Source of the DNA: Lathyrus oleraceus
Lineage: Eukaryota > Streptophyta > Magnoliopsida > Fabales > Fabaceae
Length of the DNA: 64,000 nucleotides
Direction: 5' to 3'
Assembly: GCF_024323335.1 (NCBI RefSeq)
Contig: NC_066581.1
Location: 437,422,238 to 437,486,237 of the forward strand
Every line of letters begins with the position of its first letter. Positions within the stretch are counted from its first letter, which is position 1. The notes under the pieces were generated by a model. It was not told the DNA's origin, did not search any database, and was given only the letters and a program-made list of their open reading frames with translations. Shown here in pieces: positions 21,370-33,269 of this stretch. Position numbers and translations under genes: made by a program.

Positions 21370-21780
21370 TTCAACATAAAAGTTGTATATCTTTTCAAGA
21401 TGATCAATCGAGACTCAAATTTTGCATCATTTGGATTTTTAATGAGAAAGTTATGGGCACTTGAAGTTGGACATTTTTCAAATTCAATGGTTTTGGTCCA
21501 AAGTGACCTATAATGTTTTGTATTATCACATGTGTTTCTTTTAGGATTATGAAATTTTATCCAGCATAACATTTTAAGTAGAAATCTTAATATTTCCAAT
21601 GCAATTGGTATAACCTCAAAATCATAAAAAATAAGGAAGTTATGTCCTTGGGAAATTGACCTAAAATTAGGGTTTCAATCAAAATGACCTATAATGTTTT
21701 GAAATTAATAATGACCTCACAAGTTTCAAATGAATTTTTGATAAACATGAAAGTTGTTCATATGGTTCTTAAGAACATAT
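21370..21780 (-). repeat. Degenerate ~180-bp tandem units in U3 of LTR A
   Basis: TGACCTATAATGTTTTG occurs at 21504 and 21685, 181 bp apart, each preceded by AGTTATG...CTTG (21449 and 21638). Related AACAT(A/G)AAAGTTGT elements lie near 21375 and 21748, about two periods apart. The units are weakly similar to each other but conserved between LTRs. Confidence 0.55.
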
Positions 21781-22446
21781 TTTCTCTTAGGGTCATCTTC
21801 ATTTGACAAACACATCAAAATTTAGGTCTCAGTGATCCTCAGCTTGGTCAGATGACTTGACTGGTCAACTTCTCAAAGCCACACCTTAAATCTTGATAAA
21901 TGAATGATTGAGGATACTCACATAAGCTCATATATGCATAAAATAATGAATTAAATAACTTCTCTTGATTGAATTTGATCATAGGTTGAGGTTGCTTCAT
22001 AAGCAAGGCACAGTCAATGCACAACTGAATTAGGGTTTCTTTGGGAAACAATCCTCAAGCCCTTTGGTTTATCTTGATCAAATTGGAAAATTGAGATTCT
22101 TGGGAGACATATATTATGATTAGGATCTTTGTGGACCATTGTCATGCTTGCTTTCATCTTCATCTAGCCACTTCATTGAGCATAGGAGCCTCCTAGGAGC
22201 AAGGGATCTCATGATTACTTGAGCTTCAAAACAAAAGAGGTTAGTGACATATTTTTGTGCTTTTGGTTAGTAAACAAAATAATAAAAGAAATAATGTACA
22301 ATTCAAGCATGCTTGGTGGTCTCAAACACTCACGCAAGTCCCAACCCAAGGGTTAAGGAGCCATACATGTTATGATCCTTGAGGCCATGTATAGAGTAAT
22401 GATATGATGCCATGAGGGATCTTAGGGTCAAAATCAGGGTCTTACA

Positions 22447-23988
22447 GATACCATGCATCTCTTCATAAGCTTTTTCACCTCATACTTCAGCGGATAACAA
22501 TTGTCAATATCGTGCCCAGGTGCACCCTGGTGAAAAGCCCAGGGAAGTTCAGGTTTATACCACTATGGAAGTGGTTCTGGTATCTGAGGTGGATTCCTCG
22601 GTTGAATCAAATTCTTGAGGACTAAAGATGGGTACAGTTCTGCATATGACATAGGAATCGGGTCGAAAGAGACCTTCTTCCTCTCAAAATTCTGTTATTG
22701 GTGATGATCGTTTGTGGAATTGTTGTTGTTGTAGGTGTTTGCTCTTTGTTGTGGTTGTTGTTGTTGACGTTGATTTTGATATTGATGTTGTTGTTGTTGA
22801 ACTGGTATTGTTTGCTGATTTGAAAATACTGGAATGACGGATGATACTTGATGATGATGGTGTTGACGGGGTGGTAGATTTCTTCTGATTTGAGGCCTCC
22901 TCTGCCTCCCACTTGAAATAGCATTTGTCTCACTATCCTTCCTCTTACTAAAACTACTCCCATACTTCTTGCTAGTTGACGCCTCCTCTTTCGACAATCT
23001 TCCTTCACGGACCCCTTCTTCAAGTCTCATCCCCATATTTACCATCTCGGTAAAATCACTGGGGGCACTGGCAATCATTCGTTCATAATAAAATGAACTC
23101 AGGGTTTTAGGAAAAAATTTCGTCATCTCCTTATCCTCTAAAGGAGGAGTGATTTGGGCAGCTAACTCCCTCCAACGCTGGGCATACTCCTTGAATGTCT
23201 CCTTATCTTTCTGAGACATGGACCTCAGATGGTCCCTATCTGGCGCCATATCCATGTTGTACTTGTACTGTTTCACGAAAGCCTCTCCTAGATCATTGAA
23301 AGCGCGGATGCTTGCACTATCTAACCCCATGTACCATCGAAGCGCATCACCTGTCAAGATATCCTAGAAATAGTGAATCAGCAGTTAATCATTATCTGTC
23401 TGGGTTGACATCTTGTGGGCATACATCACAAGATGACTGAGTGAACAAGAGTTTCCCTTATACTTCTCAAAGTCAGGCACTTTGAATTTCACTGGGATTT
23501 TGACATTGGGCACTAAGCACAATTCAACAGCACTCTTCCCAAACAAATCTTTACCTCTCAGTGTTTTCAGTTCCTTGCGCAACTCAAGGAATTGGTCCTT
23601 CATCTCATCCATCTTCTCATAGACGTCCGGACCCTCAGATGGTTCAGAGTGATAGATGGTGTCTTCTACATGCGGCAAAGTGTGCACAACGGGAGGTGGC
23701 ACAGACATGACCGGGCTAGATGCCGGCATGGAAGCAAAAGTGGGAGAAAACCCTCTAGCACAAAATTAGGTGGCATTCCCCAAGGGAATCTAGCAGGCAG
23801 ATTCGGAGCGAAGTGGGCGGTGGTAGCAGGACAATAGAGGTAACCACTTCAGAAATGACTGTCCTCGCGGGAGGAGTTGCAGGCGTTGGAGAAGCTTGGC
23901 TCTGGGCAGCAGGAACTGACTCCATCATGGCAGTCAGTCGGGAAATCTCCTCTTTCAAGTCTTGGTTCTCTTGCTCAAGGTGTTCATT
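22447..23988 (-). pseudogene. Ogre C gag, 3'-truncated by insertion of A
   Basis: Gag homology starts at ~23988, where B's initiator Met codon is AAT (Asn) in C, so the start codon is lost. NEHLEQENQDLKEE is followed by the Pro-rich stretch, the conserved LVPNVKIPVKFKVPDFEKY part, and a poly-Gln/Asn linker of CAA/CAAC repeats. After a TAG near 22565, a knuckle-like HQGAPGHDIDNCYPLK remains, whose first Cys is replaced (WAFHQG). A TAG at 23381-23383 falls at the same codon as a stop in A. Frameshifts lie near 23740 and 22690. The ORF ends where A is inserted. Confidence 0.8.
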
Positions 23989-24294
23989 TTTCTTTGGACG
24001 ATTGACTCAAGTGTTGCACCGGTGAGTCAGCTTGGCTAAAGCACAGAAGAACACCAATCAGACACCTGGCAAAAACCTGCTTATGCAAATGATGCATTAA
24101 ATTCAATGCTTGATTATTTTTTATTTCCAAGGAACTTACTATATCATTTGCAAATATATAAAAATTGAAATGGAAATTGCAATAATTTGATATGACCAAA
24201 AATCTCTTTTCATTTATATAAATTGGAAGGATTACACTGAGTACAATTTCAGAAACAAAAGTAAAAGATACAAGAGAAAAGGAGACTAGTCATC
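23989..24294 (-). other. Spacer between ORF1 and gag in Ogre C
   Basis: A/T-rich, 306 bp, no ORF supported. It matches the place of the ORF1-gag spacers in A and B. Confidence 0.55.
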
Positions 24295-25797
24295 CTAAGG
24301 ATCCCTAACAACAGTGCCAGAAGATCTGGATGAAGGTGTGTACTTCCTTCGAATGCGATGAATCTCGGTCACAAATGAAGCCTTCATCTGAGTCTTCTCG
24401 AGGACAAGTTGGTCAACAATCTTCTTCCAAGCAACGGAAGGCTAAGGCATGCTAGAAGATGAAACCTCTGGCTCTCTCTGTCTCTTCGTCACCCGATCTT
24501 CAAGTAGCTCAATCAGTGCATCTTTGTCCTTAGACTCCAACTGCAACTCTTCATGCTTCTTGCTCAAAGCATGGAAACACTCTTCCCACATATCCTTCTT
24601 TTGCTTCATCTTGGTGAGCGCATCTTCAAACTCCTCTACATCCTGGTTAGGGAGAGTTAATGGCTCAACCAAAACCATAGACATAGGTCTTTCGCAAGGA
24701 TAAGGCATTTTCAACTCTATAGCTCTCTTCTTCACCCAAAGAGTGTAAGCTTCCAAAGCTACACAATTGCACGGACCAAGCTCGGATCTTCCTTTCCTAT
24801 TCATATTATGCCAAGAATTCACAATCTTCTGCTTCAAAAGTTGGGGATCTTTACCCTCTTGATAGAAAAGACCTTCTAACAACATGTTATTAGGCTTGTC
24901 TCTCAAGGGAAACCCAAGTTGACGACGAGCCAAAGCAGGGTTGTAGCTAATTCCTCCTTGTGTACCAATGAGAGACACATTAGAGAATTCACCACAACTA
25001 TCAATAATCTCCAAACTGCTTAAGGACGGATCATACCAAACTATATCATCATTAGTGAGAGACATAAGTCTCTGAGACCACCTTAGACATTGTTTGTTCT
25101 CCACAAAAGCAGGCGTTTGAGGCAAGTGTGAAATAAACCACTTCTACAGAAGAGGAATGCAACAGACGATAGTTCCACCACCTTTAGAATTCCTTAGATG
25201 GAAAGAGAAATACATATCACCCAACAAAGTAGGCACAGGATCCCCAATCAAGAAAAGTTTAATGGCGTTAACATCAACAAAACCGTCAATGTTAGGGAAC
25301 AAAGCTAATCCATAGATGAGCAACACAAAGATAGCTTCAAAAGCATCCACACTACCAGCTTGAGCAAAAGTGGTAGCTTCCTTGATGAGGAAAACAAATG
25401 GCAACCCAAATAACCCTCCTTTCTTCACCCAATGAGCCTCTATCCCAGACTTCTTCAAGTGAAGAGCTTCAGCAATAATACTAGATTGGGGAATTTCCTT
25501 CAATCCACTAAAAGGCACTTTACTAGAAACAGGTATCCCCAAAAGATGAGAATACTCCTCCAAGGTAGGCACAAGCTGAAAATTTGGGAAAGTGAAACAA
25601 CTATAGAGAGGATCATAGAACTGCACCAATACACTCAAGAGTCCTTCAACCACATCGGCAGACAAGATGGACAGAAGCTTCCCATGACGTTGTTTGAAGT
25701 CCAAGGGATATAATACAAAAGATGCTAGCTTCCTTAACTCTTTCAAGTCGGGACATCTAAAAGTGTACTTCTTAGTGTTCCTCCATCCATAATCCAT
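24295..25797 (-). pseudogene. Ogre C ORF1 with two in-frame stops
   Basis: The frame runs from ATG 25797 (MDYGWRNTKKYTF) to a TAG at 24295-24297, ~500 codons. It is closed by a TAG near 25141-25143 (just before KWFISHLPQTP in B) and a TAG at 24442-24444. There is no frameshift, so this is the best preserved full-length ORF1 frame here apart from the two stops. Conserved blocks match A and B (VLVQFYDPLYSCFTFPNFQL, LLIYGLALFPN, RRQLGFPLRDKPNN), while the C-terminal third differs most. Function not established. Confidence 0.8.
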
Positions 25798-26638
25798 GGT
25801 CTGAAAATATTTGCAAATGATACCTTAGTTCCTTTAAATTTTGTGTGATGAATGTTATGATGCGCATGAATGCATGGATGAAACAATCATAAGTAAGGGA
25901 TCACACACAAGGCAAATAAAGCTCAAGGGATGAATCAGGTCATTGTCAAGATCAATCATCCATTTTGGTGGATTATGGTTTACACCTTATCAACACCCAA
26001 GTTCCATTGATATTGGCAAGACTTGATTGGATCAACCAAGAATCAAGGTTTTGTTGCAAGTCACGAGCATGGAGTCTAGGTAAGAACCATCCCAAAGGAG
26101 TGAACTAAAGATAAAAACATGTAGATCATGTTCTAAAAAGTTCCTAGAGTCTTAATTCCATCTATCAGATATTACAGGTTAAGATGATTGACTCATCGAC
26201 CCATAATATTCTCAAGAGAAACTCGTCTGAGTGTAGTATCCCGTAACAACTGTTATCAAGTCTACACTTGAATAGTTTTCGCACTACGTCCTAAATAGGC
26301 CAAGATGGATTAGGTGTTCTAAGGTCCTCAGCTTCTCGGACCCAATTAGAAATAACAATGCCTAACCATAAATACTTGTGTGACATTTCCAAATCCAAGG
26401 GAGTCTCCACTGAGCAGATGGATCTCAATCCAACTTGTTAAGGACTACTCCACCCAAGTCGAACATGACTATACAATCCTCCTATCTTAATTGCACTCAA
26501 GTTCGGGTTAAAACTTATCTCACCACTCAGAGATCACCAAGCACAACAAGAAGATTATATCACACATACATATATACAAACATCACATATGTACAAATAT
26601 ATTCACACAAAAACTAGGCTAAACCCACTGGAGACTAC
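25798..26638 (-). other. 5' leader of Ogre C
   Basis: Untranslated stretch between PBS and ORF1. It includes the conserved block at 25951-26015 and later blocks shared with A and B, such as AAGTCACGAGCATGGAGTCT (near 26058) and CGCACTACGTCCTAAA (near 26280). The plus-strand frame present in A and B is closed here. Confidence 0.65.
25951..26015. promoter_or_regulatory. Conserved leader block in Ogre C
   Basis: Counterpart of 17653-17716 and 54586-54649. It is almost unchanged although the coding regions of C are much more diverged from A and B. It keeps the inverted repeat ATCCA-TTTTGG-TGGAT. Confidence 0.5.
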
Positions 26639-26656
26639 TCCCCAACAGAGTCGCCA
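26639..26656 (-). other. Primer binding site of Ogre C
   Basis: On the minus strand TGGCGACTCTGTTGGGGA lies 9 bases after the LTR end at 26666. Ogre elements are described as primed by tRNA-Arg; the tRNA identity was not checked here. Confidence 0.75.
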
Positions 26657-29254
26657 CTTAATTTATGTAGCGGGAAATTCATGATCATCAAGCTATTGAC
26701 AAGCTAAAGATCAATTAACAAGAGTCGCCACCGCGCTTTTATTATTTCCAAAGGAAAAGGAAAAAAGTACGAACAAAACCCAAATAGTAAGAAGTTTTCA
26801 AATAAAAACTAATAAAAATCATAGATCACAGGTAATGGGGTTGGTTACACAGAGGGAAGGTGTTAGCACCCAAAGTGTCCTAGGTACTCCTAGGGAGCCC
26901 TTTTTGTGTGCATATGTATTTTGTACAAAGTGATGTTTACAAACAAATAGAGTGGAGGGATGAGAAAAGGACTCATTAATTATATTTTGGTGTTTGACAA
27001 GACCTTCGATCTTGTGCCTACGTACCAACATAAAAATGAGGGATCAAAACCTCGTAGTTCGTGCTAGAAATTTCAAAGTGAGTATGTTGGTTTTAACAAA
27101 AATTAAGCTTGAAAAGCACAAAGTCCTAAAATGGTTTGAATGAGTTAGTTCTTTTTGGCTTTTTGAAAGTTTAAGTCAAGTATAGTTAAGTTCATTTACA
27201 AGTTTGATTTAAGAAAATAAGTTTGAAAATGCAATGGCATAAGGCCTAAGTTTCTACCTTCTGCAAAAGTGGTCAAAGTTTAGAACAAAAATAGTTCACA
27301 CAAAGAAGGTTTTGAAAATGGAGGGAGAGATTTTAAAATTAAAGAAATGGGGGAGAAGATGAAGAGACTACCCTATGTACAAAAATTTAAAAGATTAAAG
27401 TTGAAAAGATCTGACCAAATGGGAGCAATCCAATAGACAAGTATGTCAATAAAAACCCAGAATTCCCTTGGACTTTTAGAATCAAGCAACGCACAAATGC
27501 ACAATTATATCAATCTTGAAGAGCAAGGGCATCAAATAAAGATGGCCTCTTCCAATCTTATCCACTTCAATGATCTTCTTCAAAATATCCCACGTAACAG
27601 ATGAATTCCACAAGTCACGGGTTCAACATAATAGCTTAGTAATGAACTGGAGAGATCTTGAATGATGTATAAGATGGATTCAAACTTGAAAGCTCTTGGT
27701 TCTCCAACAAAATTGGCATTGGCCAAGTCCATTAGCAAAGGAATGTTGCCTAAATTCTAAGTCCAATTGGGGAAGATCAAAACAACTGTCCACTCAAATG
27801 TCTTTTAGGGTTTTTGTTATTATTATGTGCATTAATGGTCAAAGACCAATCAAACAAACAAAGCAACAAAATATATCACACAATATGGTCCAAGTGGACA
27901 AAGTGAAAATTGCATAAACATAAACAATTAGAATGATATGTACAATGACAAATGATAATAAAATAATAAAAGTAAATTGCATTAAAAGTAAAAGCTTGAA
28001 AGTAAAAGTTAATGGTTAGTAAGTTAATAGTTAGTTTTGTTTTGCTTTTTGATTTCAATACATTCTTTGGAGAACACTCAACCCACTTACCATAAGCATG
28101 GATCCTTGAACCAATACATCTTCCAAAGGAAAGAAAGAAGGCCAAGTTTCCACACAATACCATGGAAGAGAAGAGACTTACAATCTCACTAACTAGAATG
28201 CTTATGCCTTTTATTTCACAAATTTAGCACTATGTTAAGCAATCGTAATTGGACTTATATAGAAGTCACAACTATTTGAGGTCGGGAAATAAACTTTTTG
28301 TGTTAATGCATGTTGGAGACATAGTATTAAGAACTATGATCATTAAATATACCACACACAAAAAATATGTAAAGGTGTGGCCTAATCTCATCCATACTCA
28401 TGTTAATCTTTCAATCAAAGGCATTAGGACTTTGAGATGTCATTGGCCAATTGAAAATGAATGAACGGAGAAGGGGAATTATATGAAGAGGGAAAGGGAG
28501 GAATGAGATCACAAATTGTTCAAAGGATGACTTTTACCAAATTAATATTATTCATTCATTTTGAGAGATGGAATGTACATTCCATCAATCCCCTAAATCC
28601 AATAATATTAACTTGACAAAGTCAAATTAACCTTGACCAAGGCCCAAAAACAAATGAGAAACTTAAATAAGTCAATCCAAATGGTCAACATAATTAAAAT
28701 GACATTTATTCAATTAAAAATATTAAAATAATGCATTAAATTTAAATATGTTTTGTCCAAATCCTAAAATCACATCAAAACACCAAATAAATGACCATGT
28801 GATTTATCATAGGTCAAACAAGGTCAAAGGACCTTGGATAAAAAAATTCATAATTTTTGGACACTTAAAAATATTTTTAAACAATTAAAAACAAATGAAA
28901 AATCAATTAGTTCATGAAAAATATTAATAATGATCCAAAAAATAATTTAAATTCAGAATATGAAAGAGAAAAATGTTTAAATTTTTTTGGTGAAAGTCCC
29001 ATATTTTTTGGATCAATATTATATTTATTATGAATTATTGAAGAAAATAGAATTAAATGGAAATTCAGAAATTGCTAAAATACGTGGACCATCAGATCTC
29101 CCTCATTAATTGAGGTTGCAGATTTGATGATCCACAACGCGCGTTCCACCAACACCTTAGTCAAGCGCACTGTAACATGAGTAATCAGAAGGAATGAATG
29201 AGATTAGAACATGAGAATTAGATCACATTGTCCAGACTAAAGACACCTCATCAA

Positions 29255-29298
29255 CGGAGCCAGAGCTCCGGTTGTCTTCTCCGGCGAGCTTCGCCGGA
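29255..29298 (-). other. Stem-loops flanking TTCTCCGG in LTR C
   Basis: CGGAGC (29255-29260) pairs with GCTCCG (29265-29270), and TCCGGCGA (29280-29287) pairs with TCGCCGGA (29291-29298). TCTTCTCC sits between them. The first stem-loop is at the place of those in A, B and E but has another sequence. Confidence 0.5.
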
Positions 29299-29824
29299 CT
29301 GGTCAACATGAACCATCACCAAAATTTCAAACACGGACATGATTTTAAAGAGAAAACATCACTGAGCACGAATATCACCTCCATTTGTTCCAATTCCAAC
29401 TATATTGAGAGATATGTGGAATTGAAAAATGAGGTTCATGATCTGAGTTGCTTCGATTTGGCCTCAAAGAAACTCAAACACCTTGCCTACACTGGTAGGA
29501 CTTCAGCCAACACAATAATCAATAGAATTGAGCAAGAAACAAGGAGAATCGAAGAGTTCAAATTTTCTGCAAATTACCTTTAATGGAGGTCTGAGCTTGC
29601 TAGATCTTGATCTGAATCGTGCTTGGCTTCACTTCGATTGCTTGCAGAAGAGGAATGGAAAGGTTTAGAAGCAATGGATTCCTAGAGAATTGAATTCCAA
29701 AACTGTGGAGATTCAAGCTCAAATTTGAATGAATTTATCAGGGTTATCCTCTTAATGTGAAGGGTTTTCAATGGAGATTCAAAGTTGGCGCAATGTGTGT
29801 GTTAATTATGAGCATAAGAGCTTC

Positions 29825-29832
29825 AATTTATA
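29825..29832 (-). promoter_or_regulatory. Putative TATA box of LTR C
   Basis: The minus strand reads CTCTATAAATTG, 1.44 kb inside the LTR start at 31269. It differs slightly from the TATAAATA of A, B and E. Confidence 0.5.
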
Positions 29833-31269
29833 GAGAAATTGGATGATATTTGCACGCTCATTTCCACTTTCCAAAATTGGAAAATGATGAAAGCATGGTG
29901 CATGGGCGCGCATAGGCCCATGAAATGATTGTTTGAAATTCCAAAATGAAGTTCAGATGCTTTGGAGGTGGATTGGATTGCAAGGCAATTGAGAATTGTC
30001 ATTTGCAGTTTGATCTATGCCACATGATACCAGCCTGTTTAAGCCATGCGCATCCTATTCATTTCTCATCCAAAACGCATGAATTTTAGCTCTTTGGAAA
30101 GGTGAGATCAAGAGGAACAAGTTTTATGTTGAACACTTTTTCATTTTAAGTGTCAAGCCATATGTCTCAATATTCCACCTTACTTAACTTTTTATGGGAG
30201 CTTCAAATGAGAAAAGTGATTTCATCAAAGTTGTAGCTCTCTCAAATACCTTCAAAATGGTCACCAATTTCATGTCATTTGGATTTGAAATGATAGAGTT
30301 ATGCATTTTTGAAGTTTAGCAAAATCACTTGATGGTATAGGTCAAAAGTGACCTATAATGTAGCCTCATATCACATGCTCAAAAAAGTTGAATTAGCTCC
30401 CACTCCATACATAAAAGTTTAATTAGACACATTTAATTTGATTGTGAAACTTGGAAATCTTTCATATCATAAAAATTGAGCAAGTTATGGCCTTGAGAAG
30501 TTGACTTTCAAATTAGGGTTTAGACAAAATGACCTATAATGTTTCAACATATAAACTGATTTTCCAAGCAAAACTAGCTATAGGTCTCAACATGAAAGTT
30601 GTTTATAATTTCATTTAGAGTAAGTTTTATCTTGGAATCATTTTCATATGGTGAAAATTGTAGGATATAGGGTCTAGGGAGACCCAGTTTTGATCAGATG
30701 AATTCATCTGGCCAAACACCATCAACCAACTTGCTAATTTCCAATTCTCTTGACTTTCTTGGCTCATGGTAGATCATATATGCATAAGATGATGAAATTT
30801 GAAGTTTCCCATGAGAAATTTGATCAATTGGTGAGATAGCTTGTTGGAGAAGTTATCCAAGATATCCAGTCAAACTAGGGTTTCCAAGGCAAATCATCCT
30901 CAAACTCTTGAAGAAAACTTGATCAAAATAACATGTAGAGATCAATTTGGACTCATATATGATGCTCATAACCCATATTGAATCAGTTCTTGGTTGTGCT
31001 CTTTGTTCATGAGGGTCTCAAACCCTAGATGTGATCAATGAATCAAGGAGATCATGCCCCTACCTACAAAAGATACAGACATATTTTTGGTATTTTGGTT
31101 AGTAAAAATGATAATATACAAGTATGATATAATCACAAAGTGCTTGGTGATCTCTCCCAAAACAAACCCAATGAAAAGGGGCAAGGAGGATACCAAGGTA
31201 TGATCCCACTACTAATGCTTATGATGAAATTGAATGAGGGATCTTAGGGTCAAAATTGGGGTCTAACAG

Positions 31270-33258
31270 ACTGCCGCACTAAAAACCTCGTGGGTTCATT
31301 TTCACTCCCAAATCCATTTTGGAAGATGAGCGCTTGTATCGAACTAGCTGAGCGTAGGACTGAAGAACATCATGAAGAGCGGGTGGGTTAGAATAGGTTT
31401 CGACCCATAAATCCTTTTTTTTCTGAAAACCGTGAACCAGACCCTGTTACAACCCTTAAAAGACCTAATTAAAGCAGGGTTTAGTTCAAAAGCATACTAT
31501 AGTTAATATAATCGTGTTAAAACTGACTCCTTAATGATCTGCTTATCATTTGTGTTGATATCAATATGGCATTCTCATTAGTGATTCATTCACTATGTGT
31601 CATAATTCCGGTGAACATAATGGGATTTCAAAACTAGCATAAACATGACATTTGCATTATCATTTCTAAAATGAACTTGTTTTACTTGTGAGTAAGCATA
31701 TGACATCCAGAAATCTTCTACAAAGAACATGAATTAAGGAACTTGATGATTCAAAAGTGTAGAATGCCTGAGACCTCTGTTGAGCTGGGGCATGCCACTT
31801 CTCTTGGTCACACCAAGGTAGAATTCTAAAGACTCTGTTGAGCAAAAAGACAAATTGCTTCAAGATTCAGTCGATCAAAGGCAGTCACGTCGAGAAATCT
31901 CTACAAGATCTAGTCGATCAGAGGTAGTCACGTCGAGATTCGATAAATCTCTCAGAAGACCAGTTAGTCAGGGGCACTCCCTTAAAGATCAGCCAGCTAG
32001 AGGTAAAGTTTCTTCAAGGCTCACACTGGGGCAGGCCACCCCAAGAGCACAAGAAGTCAATTTCTCCAAGATAGTTAATCAGAGGAATGCAGTTCCAAAA
32101 CATTGGGCACGCCGGATTTAGATGATCCACGATAAAGTTGCTTCATAGCTTGCGACTGGGGCAATCTGTGCAGATACCCAACAGACTGGGGCAAGACGAT
32201 CCAAAGAGAGGAAGGTCCTCTCCCTACCTGTGAAGGTTTTGTAGACCCAACCTGGGGCATCAGAAGGTCCATATCAGATTCTTCCTCCAACAATATCAAG
32301 AAGTTAGGAGTCGGGAAGTCATGCGAGACGCAACCCATAAAACAGAAGCCTTGCAACCCAAGCTAATTCTTCTCAGCATTCATTACATTGTACCAAAGAT
32401 TGGGGCGTTCGTAGACCCTCATATCATTGCATAAGCCTGTCATGCATAATTCATACCATGCATTCATGCCTATCATCTAGCATAGCATGAATCTCTCTAA
32501 CAAGAAATAAGCAAGCCAAAAACTCCCTTGGCACTATTCAACATCCCATTTCCGTTGGCATCTTTCCATAATCCACCTCGTAGAAAATAAATGACCTTTT
32601 TAACCCTTGTAAAGCTCCTAGTTGGCAACCCCGATAGGATTTTTCAAAGTCATTCCTTTTTCGCTTACCTGTCGTAAGCCTGTTGCCTCCTTTATGGAGA
32701 TGATTCCGTTGAGATAACTCTCCTTTCATGAGTTTATTTCGTTGCTTGGTGCGCGAAATCACATCTCCCCCTCGTTTCCTTTTGCACGAGAAGGGTTGTC
32801 TCTGTCAAGACTTTGCCTTTTGATTTGTTTCGAAATACCCAATGTAGGTTTGGTGAGTCCCGGGAAGGTTATCCATACTTCGAAAACTTCATCCCCACCG
32901 TTGTGCCTATGGGACCCCCTGAGGTTTTCGTGCCTACAACAAAGTGCCCAATTAACATAGTCTGCCAAAGCCCAAACCTCGTTTGGAAAACCTCTTGCAA
33001 AGTCCAATCCCTATTGGCAAAACCCCTTTTTAAACCCAGGTCATGTTTGTGGTGATTCATATCCCTATCTAAAAAAATAGTTAAGCAGTCATCAGTGTCT
33101 ACCACTTTTTTCAATACCCGACGGTATTGATATCCCTTCGCTCGTCACTTTTTTTAGTACCCGTTGGTATTGATATCCTTTTTCTTCAACCACAGAGTTG
33201 TAGATAATCACCTTTTTCCGTTTCAAAGGTTATGATGATGTTACCTCTAACCCCATAG
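31270..33258 (+). other. 3' untranslated region of D, left part
   Basis: No coding region is supported. Several ACTGGGGCA motifs occur (near 32024, 32154 and 32187) and a 43-bp repeat lies at 31868-31955. The stretch reads as the variable region between pol and the 3' LTR. Confidence 0.5.
31868..31955 (+). repeat. Imperfect 43-bp tandem repeat in D
   Basis: AGTCGATCA(A/G)AGG(C/T)AGTCACGTCGAG occurs from 31869 and from 31912. Weaker related copies may follow to about 32000. Confidence 0.7.
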
Positions 33259-33269
33259 TTGAGAGACTA

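Larger units (their letters stand above)
8355..22446 (-). mobile_element. Ogre-type retrotransposon A (truncated, nested in C)
   Basis: Order on the minus strand: 5' LTR (damaged), leader, ORF1, gag-pro, intron, RT and first RNase H. It is cut at 8355 in the second RNase H domain, so integrase, 3' UTR and 3' LTR are missing. Compared with B it is the same subfamily, with similar LTRs and near-colinear proteins. The right end at 22446 abuts C's gag in mid-codon, which places A inside C. The PBS and about 740 bp of LTR were lost in a deletion at 18324. A solo LTR (G) splits ORF1. Confidence 0.85.
18324..22446 (-). mobile_element. 5' LTR of Ogre A, U5 end deleted
   Basis: The U3 start TGTAAGACCC is at 22446. 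The LTR stops at 18324-18329, where TCACAA is shared by the leader and the LTR. Compared with B the deletion spans the outer leader, the PBS and the last ~740 bp of the LTR (837 bp in B coordinates). The LTR keeps the U3 repeats, TATA box, stem-loop and a block around 19154-19220 (GCTATGTTAAGCAATC) also found in B, C and E. An A without a PBS could not prime reverse transcription itself. Confidence 0.85.
22447..31269 (-). mobile_element. Ogre-type retrotransposon C (5' half)
   Basis: Minus-strand order: 5' LTR (26666-31269), PBS, leader, ORF1, then gag cut at 22447 by the insertion of A. The lost 3' half should lie left of A; only the 3' LTR end (2417-3050), the PPT and ~22 bp are found there. 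C's LTR and proteins are clearly more diverged from A and B than A and B are from each other, so C is another subfamily. The right end at 31269 joins the 3' untranslated region of element D. Confidence 0.85.
26666..31269 (-). mobile_element. 5' LTR of Ogre C (complete, 4.6 kb)
   Basis: Plus-strand ends are TGTAGCGGG at 26666 and GGGTCTAACA at 31269, i.e. TGTTAGACCC ... CCCGCTACA on the element strand. It holds a TATA box, stem-loops, the 181-bp motif pair (TGACCTATAATGT at 30359 and 30540), and the GTTAAGCAATCGTAA block near 28233. It lacks the 43-bp duplication of A, B and E. No protein gene is supported inside. Confidence 0.85.

Noticed and set aside
22441..22460. A's LTR end and C's gag read as one chimeric element
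   Set aside because: The LTR ends exactly at GGGTCTTACA as in the other copies, and gag of C continues in mid-codon, so insertion of A into C is simpler.
27240..27260. The 43-bp LTR duplication in element C
   Set aside because: C shows only a single AAGGCCTAAG-type word here; I could not find the paired units.
29272..29583. Plus-strand frame of 103 codons in LTR C
   Set aside because: It is antisense to the LTR transcript, absent from A, B and E, and without a recognisable domain.
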